Assembly: GCF_036010325.1 (NCBI RefSeq)
Contig: NZ_CP108549.1
Location: 7,688,001-7,752,000, forward strand
Origin: Streptomyces sp. NBC_01210
GTDB lineage: Bacteria; Actinomycetota; Actinomycetes; Streptomycetales; Streptomycetaceae
Reading direction: 5' to 3'
DNA length: 64,000 bases
Shown in pieces: positions 43,258-52,564 of the stretch. Below the pieces are notes generated by a model. It was not told where the DNA came from, ran no database searches, and was given only the letters and a program-made list of their open reading frames with translations. A program made the translations under genes and the position numbers. Each line of letters begins with the position of its first letter. Within the stretch, counting starts at the first letter, position 1.

Positions 43258-44511
43258 CTAGGACACCGCGTACGCCACCGGGTCGGCCAGCACGTCCCGC
43301 ACCACGAGAGCCGCCGCGCCGCGCGCCGCGTCCGCAGCCGCCGACGAGGCGCGCAACCGCCCGCTGCCCTCGGGCCACAGCCCCGACACCACCCGGCCGG
43401 CCAGCTCGCCGCCGGCCGGCGGCGACAGCCAGGGCAGTAGCGGCCGGTAGATCCCGCCGAGCACCACCGCGTCCGGGTCGAAGAGGTTCACCGCGCCGGA
43501 CAGCACCCGGCCCAGCATCAGCCCGGCCTGTGCGATCGCCGTCACCGCGCGTTCGTCGCCCGTGCCGGCCCGGCGCTCCAGTTCGGCCACGCCCGCGGCG
43601 CCGGTGGACTCGTCGATGCCCGCGGCCCGCAGCAACGCCGACTGACCCGCGTACTGCTCCAGACAGCCCCGCGAGCCGCAGCGGCACTCGGGGCCGTCAG
43701 CGGACACCACGACATGGCCGATCTCCCCGGCGAATCCGTGCGCCCCGCGCAGCAGTTCACCGTCCAGGACCAGCGCGCCGCCGACGCCGATCTCGCCCGA
43801 CAGATAGAGAAAGCTGCGCACCTCGCCCAGACCGCCGAACCACAGCTCGGCCAGGGCCGCCAGATTGGCCTCGTTCTCCGCGTGCACCGGCAGCGCGGGC
43901 AGGCCGGGCCGCAGCGCTGCGAGCGCCTCGGCGAACGGAGCCTCGGCCGCGACCCCGGTCCAGCCCAGATTGGGCGCCTGCCGGACCGTACCCGCCGAGA
44001 TGAGCCCCGGCAGTGCCAGCTCCGCGCCGACCGGCCGCAGCTCCTGCTCGACGGCCGACGTCAGCGCCCGGGCAGCTATCCCGGCAGCCCGGGCGAGTAC
44101 CCGGGCGGGCGGCGCGCCACGGTTGTCGAGGTGCTCGACGAGACGCACCCGGTCGGTGCCCGCCAGATCCACCACACACACCGACACATAGTCGACGTTG
44201 ATCTCGACCCCGATGCCCGCGACGCCGGTACGGGCCACTTTCAGTACCGTGCCGGGCCGGCCGGCCTGACCGCTGAACGTCTTCCCGGACTCTGACAGGA
44301 AGCCGCTCTCCAGGAGTTGCTCGACCAGCGAGGAGACGGCCGCACGGGTCAGCCCCACCCGCGCCGAGACACCGGCCCGCGTCACCTCGCCCTCGTCGCG
44401 GACAGCCCGCAGCACCAGGCTGAGATTGTGCCGTCGCACCGTCTCCCGGTCGGCCTTGGGCTCCAGCGGTGTGTGGTTGCCCGCGGAGCCGCTCGTGTCA
44501 TTGCCGTTCAT
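43258..44511 (-). CDS. ROK-family transcriptional regulator, XylR-like
   Basis: A 417-residue repressor. The N-terminal winged HTH is at residues 20-80 (RHNLSLVLRAVRDEGEVTRA, then VSARVGLTRAAVSSLVEQLL). The ROK sugar-kinase-like domain carries GIGVEINVDYVSVCVVDLAG, the glucose-contact HAENEANLAALAE, FAGEIGHVVV and the zinc motif CRCGSRGCLEQYAG. Adjacent to xylA and xylB, it almost certainly senses xylose and represses them. Promoter architecture supports this but the operator was not proven. Confidence 0.93.
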   Translation of the reverse strand: MNGNDTSGSAGNHTPLEPKADRETVRRHNLSLVLRAVRDEGEVTRAGVSARVGLTRAAVSSLVEQLLESGFLSESGKTFSGQAGRPGTVLKVARTGVAGIGVEINVDYVSVCVVDLAGTDRVRLVEHLDNRGAPPARVLARAAGIAARALTSAVEQELRPVGAELALPGLISAGTVRQAPNLGWTGVAAEAPFAEALAALRPGLPALPVHAENEANLAALAELWFGGLGEVRSFLYLSGEIGVGGALVLDGELLRGAHGFAGEIGHVVVSADGPECRCGSRGCLEQYAGQSALLRAAGIDESTGAAGVAELERRAGTGDERAVTAIAQAGLMLGRVLSGAVNLFDPDAVVLGGIYRPLLPWLSPPAGGELAGRVVSGLWPEGSGRLRASSAAADAARGAAALVVRDVLADPVAYAVS

Positions 44512-44545
44512 CTCGCGGCCGAGCCTAGGCGATCCGCTTCCGATC

Positions 44546-45991
44546 TCACGCCTCGGCCGGGTCGGTCTCCGGCTCGCTGTGCGGTTCCTCGGCGATCTGC
44601 AGCTCCTCGTCGGTCAGCGGCGGCCCCGGCAGGCGCGGCAACCGGGGCCCGCGCAGCGCGGCCAGCACGACCCGTGGCCCGACCAGCGCGGTGAGCGGTG
44701 CGGAGAGCGTCATCACATCCGTCAGAGCGGTGGTGACCAGGAAGTTTCCGGTCGAGGTCAGCATCAGACGGTCGACGTAGCGGCCGAGCAGCCGGTCCAC
44801 CGCGCCCGGCTGCTTGCCAGTCGCCCCCGGGTAGAAGATGTCCTGTCCCGTGGCCAGGTCCCAGGCCGTTCCGGTGGACTTGGAGATGGCTCGCTGTGCC
44901 CGCCGGGCCAGCCCTGCCGAGGTGGGCCCGTGCGTCCGGATCTGGTCGCGCAAAGCCCGTACGCCCTGCGCCGCCACGGACATTCCGTGGCCGTAGACGG
45001 GATTGAAGGTGGCCACCGAGTCACCCACCGCGACGAAACCGTCGGGCCAGCCGGCGACCTTCTCGAAGTACCTGCGCCGGTTGGCCGTGTTGCCGAACGT
45101 GACCACGTCGCTGATTGGCTCGGCACGCGAGATGAGCTCACCGACTATGGGGTGCCGCACTCCGCGGGCGAATGCCTCGAAGGCATCGGCCGCCTTGGTG
45201 GGCTGCCCGCCCCGGGTGCCGGACAGTGTCACGAGCCAGCGCCCGTCCTCGACCGGGAGGACGAGTGCGGCCTGGCCGGGGCGCTGTTCGCGCGCATTGG
45301 ACTGCACATTGACGATGGGGAACTCCGCCGTGCCCCGTGGAGCACGGAAGAGGCGGCTGGCGTACACCAGGCCGGCGTCCACCTGGTCCTCGCGCACCGC
45401 ATCGACGCCCAGCGCCCGCAGCAGTTCCGGCGCGCGAGTGCTGCGGCCGCTGCAGTCGACGACCAGATCGGCAGCCAGAACGCGCTCACCGCCGTCGGGG
45501 GTCCGTACCCGCACCCCCGTCACACGGGCGGAACTTCCTTCGAGGGTGAGCAGTTTGGTGTGCTCGAGCAGGGTGATGCGCGGCTCTGCCAGGACCTGCT
45601 CGCGTACGACCCAGTCGAGCAGATCGCGGCTGCAGGCGATCAGGTAGTGAGTCTCGGTCCAGCGCCGGTACCAGCCCTGCGGAGACAGTCCGACCATGCC
45701 CGTCGGCAGTGGGATGCGGCGGGCGCCGGCCGCCAGCCAGCGAGCGGTGACACCGGGCAGCAGGGACTCGATCGCCTCGACTCCTCCGCACCACAGTATG
45801 TGGGCATGACCTGCCTGAGGCAGGTGCTTACGGGGTTCGGGGCCGGCCGGGAGAGAGTCGCGTTCCACGACGGTGACCTTGTCGGCGAACTCGCCCAGTG
45901 CGGCGGCCGCCAGCATCCCGGCCAGTCCTCCGCCGACGACGACGGCGTGACGGAGGGCAGGGCCCGCGCCGGGTCTGTGTGGTTGGCTCAT
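44546..45991 (-). CDS. FAD-dependent oxidoreductase (aromatic-hydroxylase/halogenase-like)
   Basis: A 481-residue FAD-binding protein. The dinucleotide motif HAVVVGGGLAGMLAAAALGE is at residues 15-34, DCSGRSTRAPELLRALGVDA follows, and the second FAD motif is GFVAVGDSVATFNPVYGHGM. Relatives are group A flavin monooxygenases or geranylgeranyl-reductase-type enzymes. No tryptophan-halogenase WxWxIP motif is seen, so hydroxylation or epoxidation is likelier. The ATG overlaps the MAB_1171c-like stop, so this is the last gene of a four-gene operon run by an XRE regulator. Confidence 0.9.
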   Translation of the reverse strand: MSQPHRPGAGPALRHAVVVGGGLAGMLAAAALGEFADKVTVVERDSLPAGPEPRKHLPQAGHAHILWCGGVEAIESLLPGVTARWLAAGARRIPLPTGMVGLSPQGWYRRWTETHYLIACSRDLLDWVVREQVLAEPRITLLEHTKLLTLEGSSARVTGVRVRTPDGGERVLAADLVVDCSGRSTRAPELLRALGVDAVREDQVDAGLVYASRLFRAPRGTAEFPIVNVQSNAREQRPGQAALVLPVEDGRWLVTLSGTRGGQPTKAADAFEAFARGVRHPIVGELISRAEPISDVVTFGNTANRRRYFEKVAGWPDGFVAVGDSVATFNPVYGHGMSVAAQGVRALRDQIRTHGPTSAGLARRAQRAISKSTGTAWDLATGQDIFYPGATGKQPGAVDRLLGRYVDRLMLTSTGNFLVTTALTDVMTLSAPLTALVGPRVVLAALRGPRLPRLPGPPLTDEELQIAEEPHSEPETDPAEA

Positions 45992-47175
45992 GGGTGACTG
46001 CTCTCTGACCTGGCCGCACAACGGCGGGCTGCTGCAACGACAGGCGAGTGACGCAACGCTCGGGACATCCCGACGAGATCGCGCTGAGCCTGCTCGGGTG
46101 CGGCGGAACGGGTGTCCGCCGCAGTGATGATCATCCCCTGCGGGTCGGCGTCCCGGGCGATCACCGCGGCGGCCAGCATCGCCGCTTCGGCGACGGCCTC
46201 CGCCTGGTGCGTATCGGTCCCCGAAGCGAGCGCCGCGGCATGGGACTCCGCCCGCAGGCCGTGGTCGAAGTACGGGTCCAGAGCGAGGATGCCGTCGTGG
46301 ATGAACGCTTCCCGCTGGGTCAGCCGGAGGTCGAGGGACGACCACCGGGAGATCGGGACCGCCATGGCACCTTCTGGAGCGGTGGAGCGCAGTTCACGCC
46401 AGAGCGCGCCCAGCTTCCAGTAGGTGGACCAACTCTGCCAGGAATCGGTGAGGCGCTGTCCGGCCACCGGGAGAATGAACCCGGCGGCGATGATCAGAGC
46501 GGAGGCGGACGCCAGCGGGGGTGCCACGCGGGTGCTGAGGGCGTCCCAGTTGTGCCCGGCCCACCGAGCGGATACGGCGGAGTACTTGGCCGCGTCGAAG
46601 CCGAGGTTGAGGAAGTAGCCGATCATGATGAGCACCAGACCGGTGCGCAACCAGCCGTGGACCCGCAACGACCAGCGCCAGCACAGGACGGTCATCACGA
46701 CCGCCGCCACCGTGTGCGCCACAAGATAGAGGACGATCATCTCGCGCATGTACGGAGTGTTCGCGTAGTACGTGTCCAGGTCCCGCAGCCGCTCGACGGG
46801 AGCGTCACCGAGGGCGAACAGGACGATCATCGCCACGATGACCGTGCCGTACGCGGTGATGCAGCGGCGGGAAGCACGCCGGGTGACTTCGGGCGGGCCT
46901 CCGCGCCAGTTGATGATGAGCACAAGGCAGGAAGCACTGAAGGCCGTGAGGATGCAGTAGACGAGCGGCGCCGAGAAGTTGGGTACACCGGTGATGCGGT
47001 TCACCGCGGCGATGGTGGGCGGCGCCGCGAAGAAGAACACCGAGACGGCCACCAGCAACAGCGCGCTGACGGACCGCAGCAGCGGATCACGCCAGGTGCG
47101 GCTGATTCCGGGCAGCCGGAACGCGAACGCGACGGCGAGCGCGGCCCCGGGTATGTAGAAGTCCAGACCCTCCAC
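45988..47175 (-). CDS. MAB_1171c-family multi-pass membrane protein
   Basis: A 395-residue protein with about seven hydrophobic helices in the first 230 residues (for example RSVSALLLVAVSVFFFAAPP and VTRRASRRCITAYGTVIVAM) and a soluble cytoplasmic tail with WSTYWKLGALWRELRSTAPE. The topology looks like a receptor or transporter; the family is called a putative transporter and has no known substrate. It begins four bases after the ImmA-like stop and overlaps the flavoprotein start. The tail may signal to the XRE/ImmA pair, inferred only. Confidence 0.8.
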   Translation of the reverse strand: MEGLDFYIPGAALAVAFAFRLPGISRTWRDPLLRSVSALLLVAVSVFFFAAPPTIAAVNRITGVPNFSAPLVYCILTAFSASCLVLIINWRGGPPEVTRRASRRCITAYGTVIVAMIVLFALGDAPVERLRDLDTYYANTPYMREMIVLYLVAHTVAAVVMTVLCWRWSLRVHGWLRTGLVLIMIGYFLNLGFDAAKYSAVSARWAGHNWDALSTRVAPPLASASALIIAAGFILPVAGQRLTDSWQSWSTYWKLGALWRELRSTAPEGAMAVPISRWSSLDLRLTQREAFIHDGILALDPYFDHGLRAESHAAALASGTDTHQAEAVAEAAMLAAAVIARDADPQGMIITAADTRSAAPEQAQRDLVGMSRALRHSPVVAAARRCAARSESSHP

Positions 47176-47178
47176 GCA

Positions 47179-47730
47179 TCAGCCCTGCGGCTTTCGGTAC
47201 CCCAGCGACGCTTCGATCCGGCCTTCGATCGCATCCCGGCCGGGAACGCGGCCGCGTGTGTGTGAACCTGCCAGCCAGGAACGGCATTTGGTGCTCAGCA
47301 GCAGTCCGAAGGTCTCCGCCTCGTTCTCCTCGGCCGCGTCGAAGCGCGTACGGGCGGCGACCTTGAGTACGGTGTCCTGCAGATCGGCGCCGTCTGTCAG
47401 CAGCCGCGCCGCGACGGCCGCGCCTTCGACATGGTGGCTGCAGTGACCGGCCTGCATATGCCACAACTCATGTCCGAGGATCACCAGTTGGTGGTCGGGG
47501 GCGGTACGTTCCTCAATGACGATCAGGTCCTGGTCGGCCATGTCGAGCCACAGTCCGCTGGCGGTTCCCGGCGGGAACGAAGCCACGCGGAACTGGACCG
47601 GCCGGCCCCGGCGGCTGCCCATCTTCTTGCACAGCGCCGCATAGAGATCTGCCGGTTCCGCAGGGACGGGCAGGTCGATTCCGGCCATGAGCTCGCCGCA
47701 CAACCGCCGCATCTCTTTGCCTATGCTCAC
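47179..47730 (-). CDS. ImmA/IrrE-family metallopeptidase
   Basis: A 183-residue zinc protease with the catalytic helix LVILGHELWHMQAGHCSHHV (HExxH). A downstream Glu-rich segment NEAETFGLLLSTKCR supplies the third ligand. Such proteins cleave or inactivate a partner XRE repressor (ImmA-ImmR, IrrE-DdrO). The repressor partner is the adjacent 47758 gene. The GTG at 47730 follows GGGAGAAC. It is the second gene of the operon. Confidence 0.9.
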   Translation of the reverse strand: MSIGKEMRRLCGELMAGIDLPVPAEPADLYAALCKKMGSRRGRPVQFRVASFPPGTASGLWLDMADQDLIVIEERTAPDHQLVILGHELWHMQAGHCSHHVEGAAVAARLLTDGADLQDTVLKVAARTRFDAAEENEAETFGLLLSTKCRSWLAGSHTRGRVPGRDAIEGRIEASLGYRKPQG

Positions 47731-47757
47731 CGTTCTCCCGTCGGCGCAGAGTTCATT

Positions 47758-48390
47758 TCAGGACTCCGTCGGCTTGACGCTCTCCAGGAGCATGTCGAGC
47801 CACTCGGTGACCTTGTCCCGGTGTTTGTCGGTGGGGAGTTGGGCCGCACGCCAGGCGATGCCCCGTACCCCGTGGTCCTGCAGCAGACGCTCCAGCGGAT
47901 CGCCGTCACCGGCGAAGTCCTGCAGCAGGGTCTGCTCGGTGCGCTGCAGGGCGCCGTCGAGTGCGTCGGCGTCCTCGGCGGTCAGGAATCCGGCGTGGAC
48001 CTTGAAGAACCGCTGGATCGCGTCGCAGTGTTCCATGGTCGGCCGGCGGTCGCCGTTGATGAGGGCCCCCGCCTGCTGCCGTGACATGCCCGCGCCGTCG
48101 GCGATCTCCTGCTGGGTGTAGCGGCGGCCGTTGGGCTTCAGCCGCGTTCTGCGCAACAGATCGAAGCGCTGCAGAAAGCGTGCCTGGAGGTCGGGTTCGC
48201 CGGCCCGCTGCCCGGCGAGCAGGGCGCCGACCACGTCGGCGGGGACGCCCGAGGCCTCGGAGAGCTGATGGATGTCGAATACCTCGCCGTGGGGCAGCCC
48301 GAGCTTGTCCGCGAGCTCGGCGACACGGGCAACGGATGCCGCCAGGGGGACTGTGGCCGTCGAACCCGGAACCGAGAAGCCGTCTGTCAC
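47758..48390 (-). CDS. XRE-family helix-turn-helix regulator
   Basis: A 210-residue DNA-binding protein. The HTH is near residues 85-125 (RRYTQQEIADGAGMSRQQAG, then ALINGDRRPTMEHCDAIQRF). A C-terminal helical domain (LQDFAGDGDPLERLLQDHGV) may bind the ImmA-type protease or membrane protein. The GTG at 48390 has AGGAGACC upstream. It likely represses its own operon and is inactivated by the ImmA-like protein on an unknown signal. Confidence 0.9.
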   Translation of the reverse strand: MTDGFSVPGSTATVPLAASVARVAELADKLGLPHGEVFDIHQLSEASGVPADVVGALLAGQRAGEPDLQARFLQRFDLLRRTRLKPNGRRYTQQEIADGAGMSRQQAGALINGDRRPTMEHCDAIQRFFKVHAGFLTAEDADALDGALQRTEQTLLQDFAGDGDPLERLLQDHGVRGIAWRAAQLPTDKHRDKVTEWLDMLLESVKPTES

Positions 48391-48628
48391 CAGTAGGTCT
48401 CCTAGATCACGCGAGGCAGCCCCGCATACAGTGGCGCTGCCGGGAGATTATCCGTTGCGGGAGAGCGTAGCCAGGTCTTGCCACAGCTGTGGCGCGAATT
48501 GAGCGGTCAACGGCGGGCAATGCCACGATAGTTGACATGGTCGTTGTTGCGGTAGCAGGATCGCCACGCGGTGATGATGATCCAAATGGCCCTGCCGCAG
48601 CGGGACTTCGAGAAGGGTGGCGTTCTCG
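48391..48628. promoter_or_regulatory. Divergent promoter region between XRE and MmyB-type regulators
   Basis: 238 bp shared by two regulators transcribed away from each other. It should hold both promoters and the XRE operator. No palindrome stands out clearly enough to name. Confidence 0.4.
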
Positions 48629-49708
48629 ATGACACATGAGGCAGGCGTGGAACGGCCTGGTGTCCAAGGGCGCCGAGGGTGTGCCGGAACGGGCCGCGGC
48701 GCGGTGCGGGCGAGGCGGGTCACCGATGTCCTCCGACGGCGCCGGGAGGAGCTCGGCCTGAGCGTGGAGGACGTCGCCGCGCGGCTCGAGATCAGCACGG
48801 GCGCGTACGGCAGCTGGGAACGCACGCCCGCCCAGGAGTGGACCGACGAGAGGCTCTGTGCCCTGGTCAAGGCTCTCGAGATGAGCGATCAGCAGGGAGG
48901 ATGGCTCTTCCGCCTCGCTGTCGACCGTGATCCGCCGCCGCCCTGGAAGACGCCTGTCGGGGCGTCCGTTCCGGCGCCTCCGCTGGGGCCCGCCCGTCCG
49001 TCCGGTCCCGCGTTTCCGTCCGGGCCCGTACGTCCGTACGTCCCTGTGTCCCCGTCGTTGCCCGCGAGCCCGTCCGGTCCCGCGGATCGGGCTGATCCCG
49101 CGGAGAGTTCAGACCCCGAGACACGGGCCTATCTGCGTGACTACGCCGTGATGATGGACGCCGTGCCGCTGCCCTCCGTGCTCTTCGACCGGCGCTGGGA
49201 GGTGGCGCACGCCAACCCGGCCTTCGACGCCCTCTTCCGCGGAATCGGGCCGCACCCCACGGCCATGCCGGACCAGAACTTCCTCCGGTTCGTGCTCTTC
49301 CACCCGGACGCGGGCACGGTGCTCGCCGACCGCGAGACGAGCTGGTGCCTGCCATTGCTGGCGCAGTTGGAGTCCGCCCTGGAGAGCGACGACGAGGACC
49401 GAGTCCTTCAGGCCATTCGTCACGACATCGCCGAGGACCCGATCATGGACGCCGCCTACCGGTGCGGTCTTCCGCACTGGATGCGCGCCGCGGGCGCGGC
49501 CGCCGTCCATCACGATGGCGCCCTGCGGCCGCTCCATCACCCCGATCCCCGCCGGGGACGCACCGAGTGCCGGATCGTCGACGAGACCCCCGCGAGCCTT
49601 CAGGGCCGGGGGTTCACCAGGATGACGCTGGTACTGCGCGAAACGCGCGTGGCCGAACCGGTGCTGCGGCGGGGCAAATCGCATCTGAGGGCCGTCTCCA
49701 GCGGCTGA
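48629..49708 (+). CDS. XRE regulator with MmyB-like ligand-binding domain
   Basis: A 359-residue protein. The XRE-type HTH is at about residues 32-80 (LRRRREELGLSVEDVAARLE, then ISTGAYGSWERTPAQEWTDE). A Pro/Ser-rich linker of about 55 residues separates it from the PAS-like MmyB domain (about 165-350: YAVMMDAVPLPSVLFDRRWE, VAHANPAFDALFRGIG). MmyB-type regulators in Streptomyces control methylenomycin-type and other loci, often sensing fatty acids. ATG 48629 is preferred over GTG 48617. Target unknown. Confidence 0.85.
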   Translation: MTHEAGVERPGVQGRRGCAGTGRGAVRARRVTDVLRRRREELGLSVEDVAARLEISTGAYGSWERTPAQEWTDERLCALVKALEMSDQQGGWLFRLAVDRDPPPPWKTPVGASVPAPPLGPARPSGPAFPSGPVRPYVPVSPSLPASPSGPADRADPAESSDPETRAYLRDYAVMMDAVPLPSVLFDRRWEVAHANPAFDALFRGIGPHPTAMPDQNFLRFVLFHPDAGTVLADRETSWCLPLLAQLESALESDDEDRVLQAIRHDIAEDPIMDAAYRCGLPHWMRAAGAAAVHHDGALRPLHHPDPRRGRTECRIVDETPASLQGRGFTRMTLVLRETRVAEPVLRRGKSHLRAVSSG

Positions 49709-49785
49709 GCCGGGACCGGGGGGCCGAGCCGGGGCCGACGCCGGTGGCAGCGGTCCCCTCACCCTTGTCAGTAGTTGGCGCGTCC

Positions 49786-50282
49786 ATGACGATGAGCTCA
49801 GGTCGCGGCAGACCTCAGGAAACGCAGGCGGCCCCACCAACCCCCTTGGCACCGGCCGGAGAACGGTTCTGTCGGCCGCAGCCGGAACCGCCGCGCTCGG
49901 CGCGGCGCTGACCGGCGTCGGCGCACCGCCCGCGGCCGCCGCGGCGCACCCCCGACCGGGACCGCCCCGCCACCGCCCAGCAGGCGCCGCCCTGTGGACC
50001 CTCGCCCAGGCGCCCGGCACCCCCAAGGGAGCCAAGATCCTCACCAGCGCGCTGACCAACGCGACCGAGCTGGTGTGGCAGCGCGGCAGGGAAGCCGATC
50101 TCGCCGGCTACGAAGTGGTGTGGCGCGAAACCACCGCGCCCGAGTGGACCCATGTCGTCCCGGCCGGTGACCCGATCAGCCACACGGTCGAACTCTCCAA
50201 GGACAACGTCTTCTTCGGCGTCCGCGCCGTGAACCGAGCCGGGCTGCGCAGCCCGGTGGCATTCCCCGCTCCCCAGCGCTGA
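49786..50282 (+). pseudogene. Decayed Tat-exported metallopeptidase gene
   Basis: An ATG at 49786 opens in one frame, but the Tat-type signal GRRTVLSAAAGTAALGAALT is in another frame (from 49857). That same frame runs straight into a C-terminal FN3-like domain (NATELVWQRGREADLAGYEV, then DNVFFGVRAVNRAGLRSPVA) ending at 50282. The catalytic domain expected between (M28/M20-like peptidases of Streptomyces end in such sequence, as I recall) is missing. So the gene has a frameshift near 49840 and a large internal deletion. No function is expected. Confidence 0.7.
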
Positions 50283-50401
50283 TTCGGCGGCCAGCCGAGA
50301 CTTGAGGTGTCACGCGTAACGTGCCCGAATCCCCTGCGTTCCGCGGGGGAGACGGGGGTCCGCCTCCGGAAGTCGGCTGCGACGGTGTTCCGGGAGTTCG
50401 T

Positions 50402-52222
50402 GTGGCTGCGCTCATCGAGGACTATGCACTGATCGGGGACATGCAGACCGCCGCCCTGATCGCCAGGGACGGATCGGTCGACTGGTTCTGTCTGCCGCGC
50501 TTCGACTCGCCCGCGGTCTTCGCCGGGCTGCTCGGCACCGAGGACCACGGCTTCTGGCGGCTGGCGCCCGCGGGGCCCGCCGACGGCGCGGGCGCCGCCA
50601 CCCGCCGCCGCTACCGCGGTGACTCACTTGTCCTGGAATCGGAGTGGGACACCCCGGAAGGAACGGTTCGGCTGATTGACTTCATGCCGCCAAGGGGCGC
50701 GGGCCGTGGTAGGCCGGATGCCGCACCGTGTCTCGTACGAATAGTGGAGGGCGTCTCAGGCCGGGTCCGCATGAGTTCCGCACTGCGGATGCGCTTCAGC
50801 TACGGCCGGATCGTCCCGTGGGTTCAGCGCGAGCACGGACCCGGCGGCCGGGACCGGCTCGTCGCCGTCGCCGGCCCGGACGCGCTCTGGCTCGACGCGG
50901 ACGTCGGCACCTATGGCAGCGATCTGACCACCCACGCCGCCTTCAGCGTCGGCGCGGGCGAGCGCGTCACCCTCACCCTGAGCTGGCAGCCCTCCCACGG
51001 CGACGCGCCGCCCCGGCCCGACGCCGCCCAACTCCTCACCGACACCGAGAACTTCTGGTCCCACTGGACCGGCCAGTGCAGCTACTCGGGACCCTGGCGC
51101 GAGGCCGTGGTCCGCTCGCTGATCACCCTCAAGGCGCTTACCTACGCCCCGACCGGCGGAATCGTGGCCGCGCCCACCACCTCGCTGCCCGAGGAGATCG
51201 GCGGCGTACGCAACTGGGACTACCGCTACGCCTGGCTGCGCGACGCCGCCATGACCCTCACCGCCCTGCTGCGCACCGGCTACCGCGAGGAGGCCCGCCG
51301 GTGGCGGGAGTGGCTGCTGCGGGCCGTGGCAGGGGACGCGCAGAACCTCCAGATCATGTACGGAGTCGCGGGGGAGCGCGAACTGCCGGAGGCCGAACTC
51401 CCGTGGCTGCCAGGCTACGAGAAGTCAGGACCGGTTCGCATCGGCAACGGTGCCGCCAACCAGCTCCAGCTCGATGTGTACGGCGAGGTCGTGGACGCCC
51501 TCTGGCTGGGCCAGACCTCGGGACTCTCCCGCGACGACAGCACCCACATCCTCCAGATGAAGCTGATGAACCACCTCGAGTCCAACTGGCGGGAGCCGGA
51601 CGAGGGCATCTGGGAAGTGCGGGGCCCACGCCGCGACTTCGTCCACTCCAAGGTGATGACCTGGGTCGCCGCGGACCGCACCGTACGCAGACTGTCGAGG
51701 CTGCCACTGGAGAGCCCGGTGCAGCGCTGGCGAGCCCTGCGCGACGAGATACACCGCGACGTCTGCGCCCACGGCTACGACCCCGAGCGCAACACCTTCA
51801 CGCAGTACTACGGCTCCAGCGAACTGGACGCTTCGCTACTGCTCATCCCGCAGATGGGCTTTCTGCCGCCCGACGACCCGCGGGTGGTCGGCACCATCGA
51901 AGCCGTGCAGCGGGAGCTGTGCGACGACGGCTTCGTACGCCGCTATCCGGTGCCCGGGGGCGGTTCGGACGCGCTCGGCGGAGACGGACTGCCCGGCGGC
52001 GAAGGCGTCTTCCTGGCCTGCTCCTTCTGGCTCGCGCACGATCTGGCGCTGATCGGTCGCAGGTCCGAGGCACGCGAGCTGTTCGAACGGCTGCTGGCAC
52101 TGCGTACGGACCTCGGTCTGCTGGCCGAGGAGTGGGACACCCGGCGCGGCCGGCTGGTGGGGAACTTCCCTCAGGCCTTCAGCCATGTGCCGCTGATCGA
52201 CACGGCACTGCGGCTGTCCTGA
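50402..52222 (+). CDS. GH15-family glycosidase (glucoamylase/trehalase-like)
   Basis: A 606-residue enzyme without a signal peptide. The N-terminal domain starts IEDYALIGDMQTAALIARDG and DWFCLPRFDSPAVFAGLLG. The catalytic (alpha/alpha)6 barrel has GGVRNWDYRYAWLRDAAMTL with a general-acid region and the second active-site block LLAEEWDTRRGRLVGNFPQA followed by FSHVPLID. Mycobacterial and Streptomyces cytosolic GH15 enzymes of this type act as trehalases, so trehalose or a maltosyl substrate is likely. GTG 50402 has a GGGAG site. It stands alone. Confidence 0.9.
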   Translation: MAALIEDYALIGDMQTAALIARDGSVDWFCLPRFDSPAVFAGLLGTEDHGFWRLAPAGPADGAGAATRRRYRGDSLVLESEWDTPEGTVRLIDFMPPRGAGRGRPDAAPCLVRIVEGVSGRVRMSSALRMRFSYGRIVPWVQREHGPGGRDRLVAVAGPDALWLDADVGTYGSDLTTHAAFSVGAGERVTLTLSWQPSHGDAPPRPDAAQLLTDTENFWSHWTGQCSYSGPWREAVVRSLITLKALTYAPTGGIVAAPTTSLPEEIGGVRNWDYRYAWLRDAAMTLTALLRTGYREEARRWREWLLRAVAGDAQNLQIMYGVAGERELPEAELPWLPGYEKSGPVRIGNGAANQLQLDVYGEVVDALWLGQTSGLSRDDSTHILQMKLMNHLESNWREPDEGIWEVRGPRRDFVHSKVMTWVAADRTVRRLSRLPLESPVQRWRALRDEIHRDVCAHGYDPERNTFTQYYGSSELDASLLLIPQMGFLPPDDPRVVGTIEAVQRELCDDGFVRRYPVPGGGSDALGGDGLPGGEGVFLACSFWLAHDLALIGRRSEARELFERLLALRTDLGLLAEEWDTRRGRLVGNFPQAFSHVPLIDTALRLS

Positions 52223-52314
52223 ACGCAGGTCCGCGGCCCGCGCCTGGAGCGAGAGTCGACCGGCCCGGCGCATGGTCGTACAGCACTTGCATTTCCGCGC
52301 AGAGGAGAGTGGCC

Positions 52315-52515
52315 ATGTCGTCATTAAGAAGTTTCGTCCTCGTCAATGTGCTGCGTCCGATGGGCCGGGCACTGATCGCCTACGGGATGTACTGGGTGTG
52401 GATCCCGGGCGTCAACCATGAGGAAATCATGCCGCGAGACAGTTTCCCCCGAGAAGACAGCCATGAATATCTCAGTCTTTTCGATCAGATCGAGCCGCCT
52501 TCAAGGCGGTCTTGA
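52315..52515 (+). CDS. Small TTA-containing ORF at the head of the acyl-polyketide operon
   Basis: A 66-codon frame with a strong AGAGGAG site 8 nt before the ATG. The product (SSLRSFVLVNVLRPMGRALI, then AYGMYWVWIPGVNHEEIMPR) is unlike any family I recognise. Its fourth codon is TTA (52324), which needs the bldA tRNA in Streptomyces. It ends 50 bp before the acyl-AMP ligase. It could be a functional small protein or a translated leader that makes the operon bldA-dependent. Whether it is translated cannot be decided from sequence. Confidence 0.5.
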   Translation: MSSLRSFVLVNVLRPMGRALIAYGMYWVWIPGVNHEEIMPRDSFPREDSHEYLSLFDQIEPPSRRS

Positions 52516-52564
52516 GACGCATTTCCCAAGCTCTGGCCATAAGTACGCGGCTCTGGGGGAAAAG

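Noticed and set aside
48980..49105. CRISPR-like or minisatellite repeat in the MmyB-type gene
   Set aside because: The CCGTCCGG-type units encode a Pro/Ser linker, are imperfect and have no spacers.
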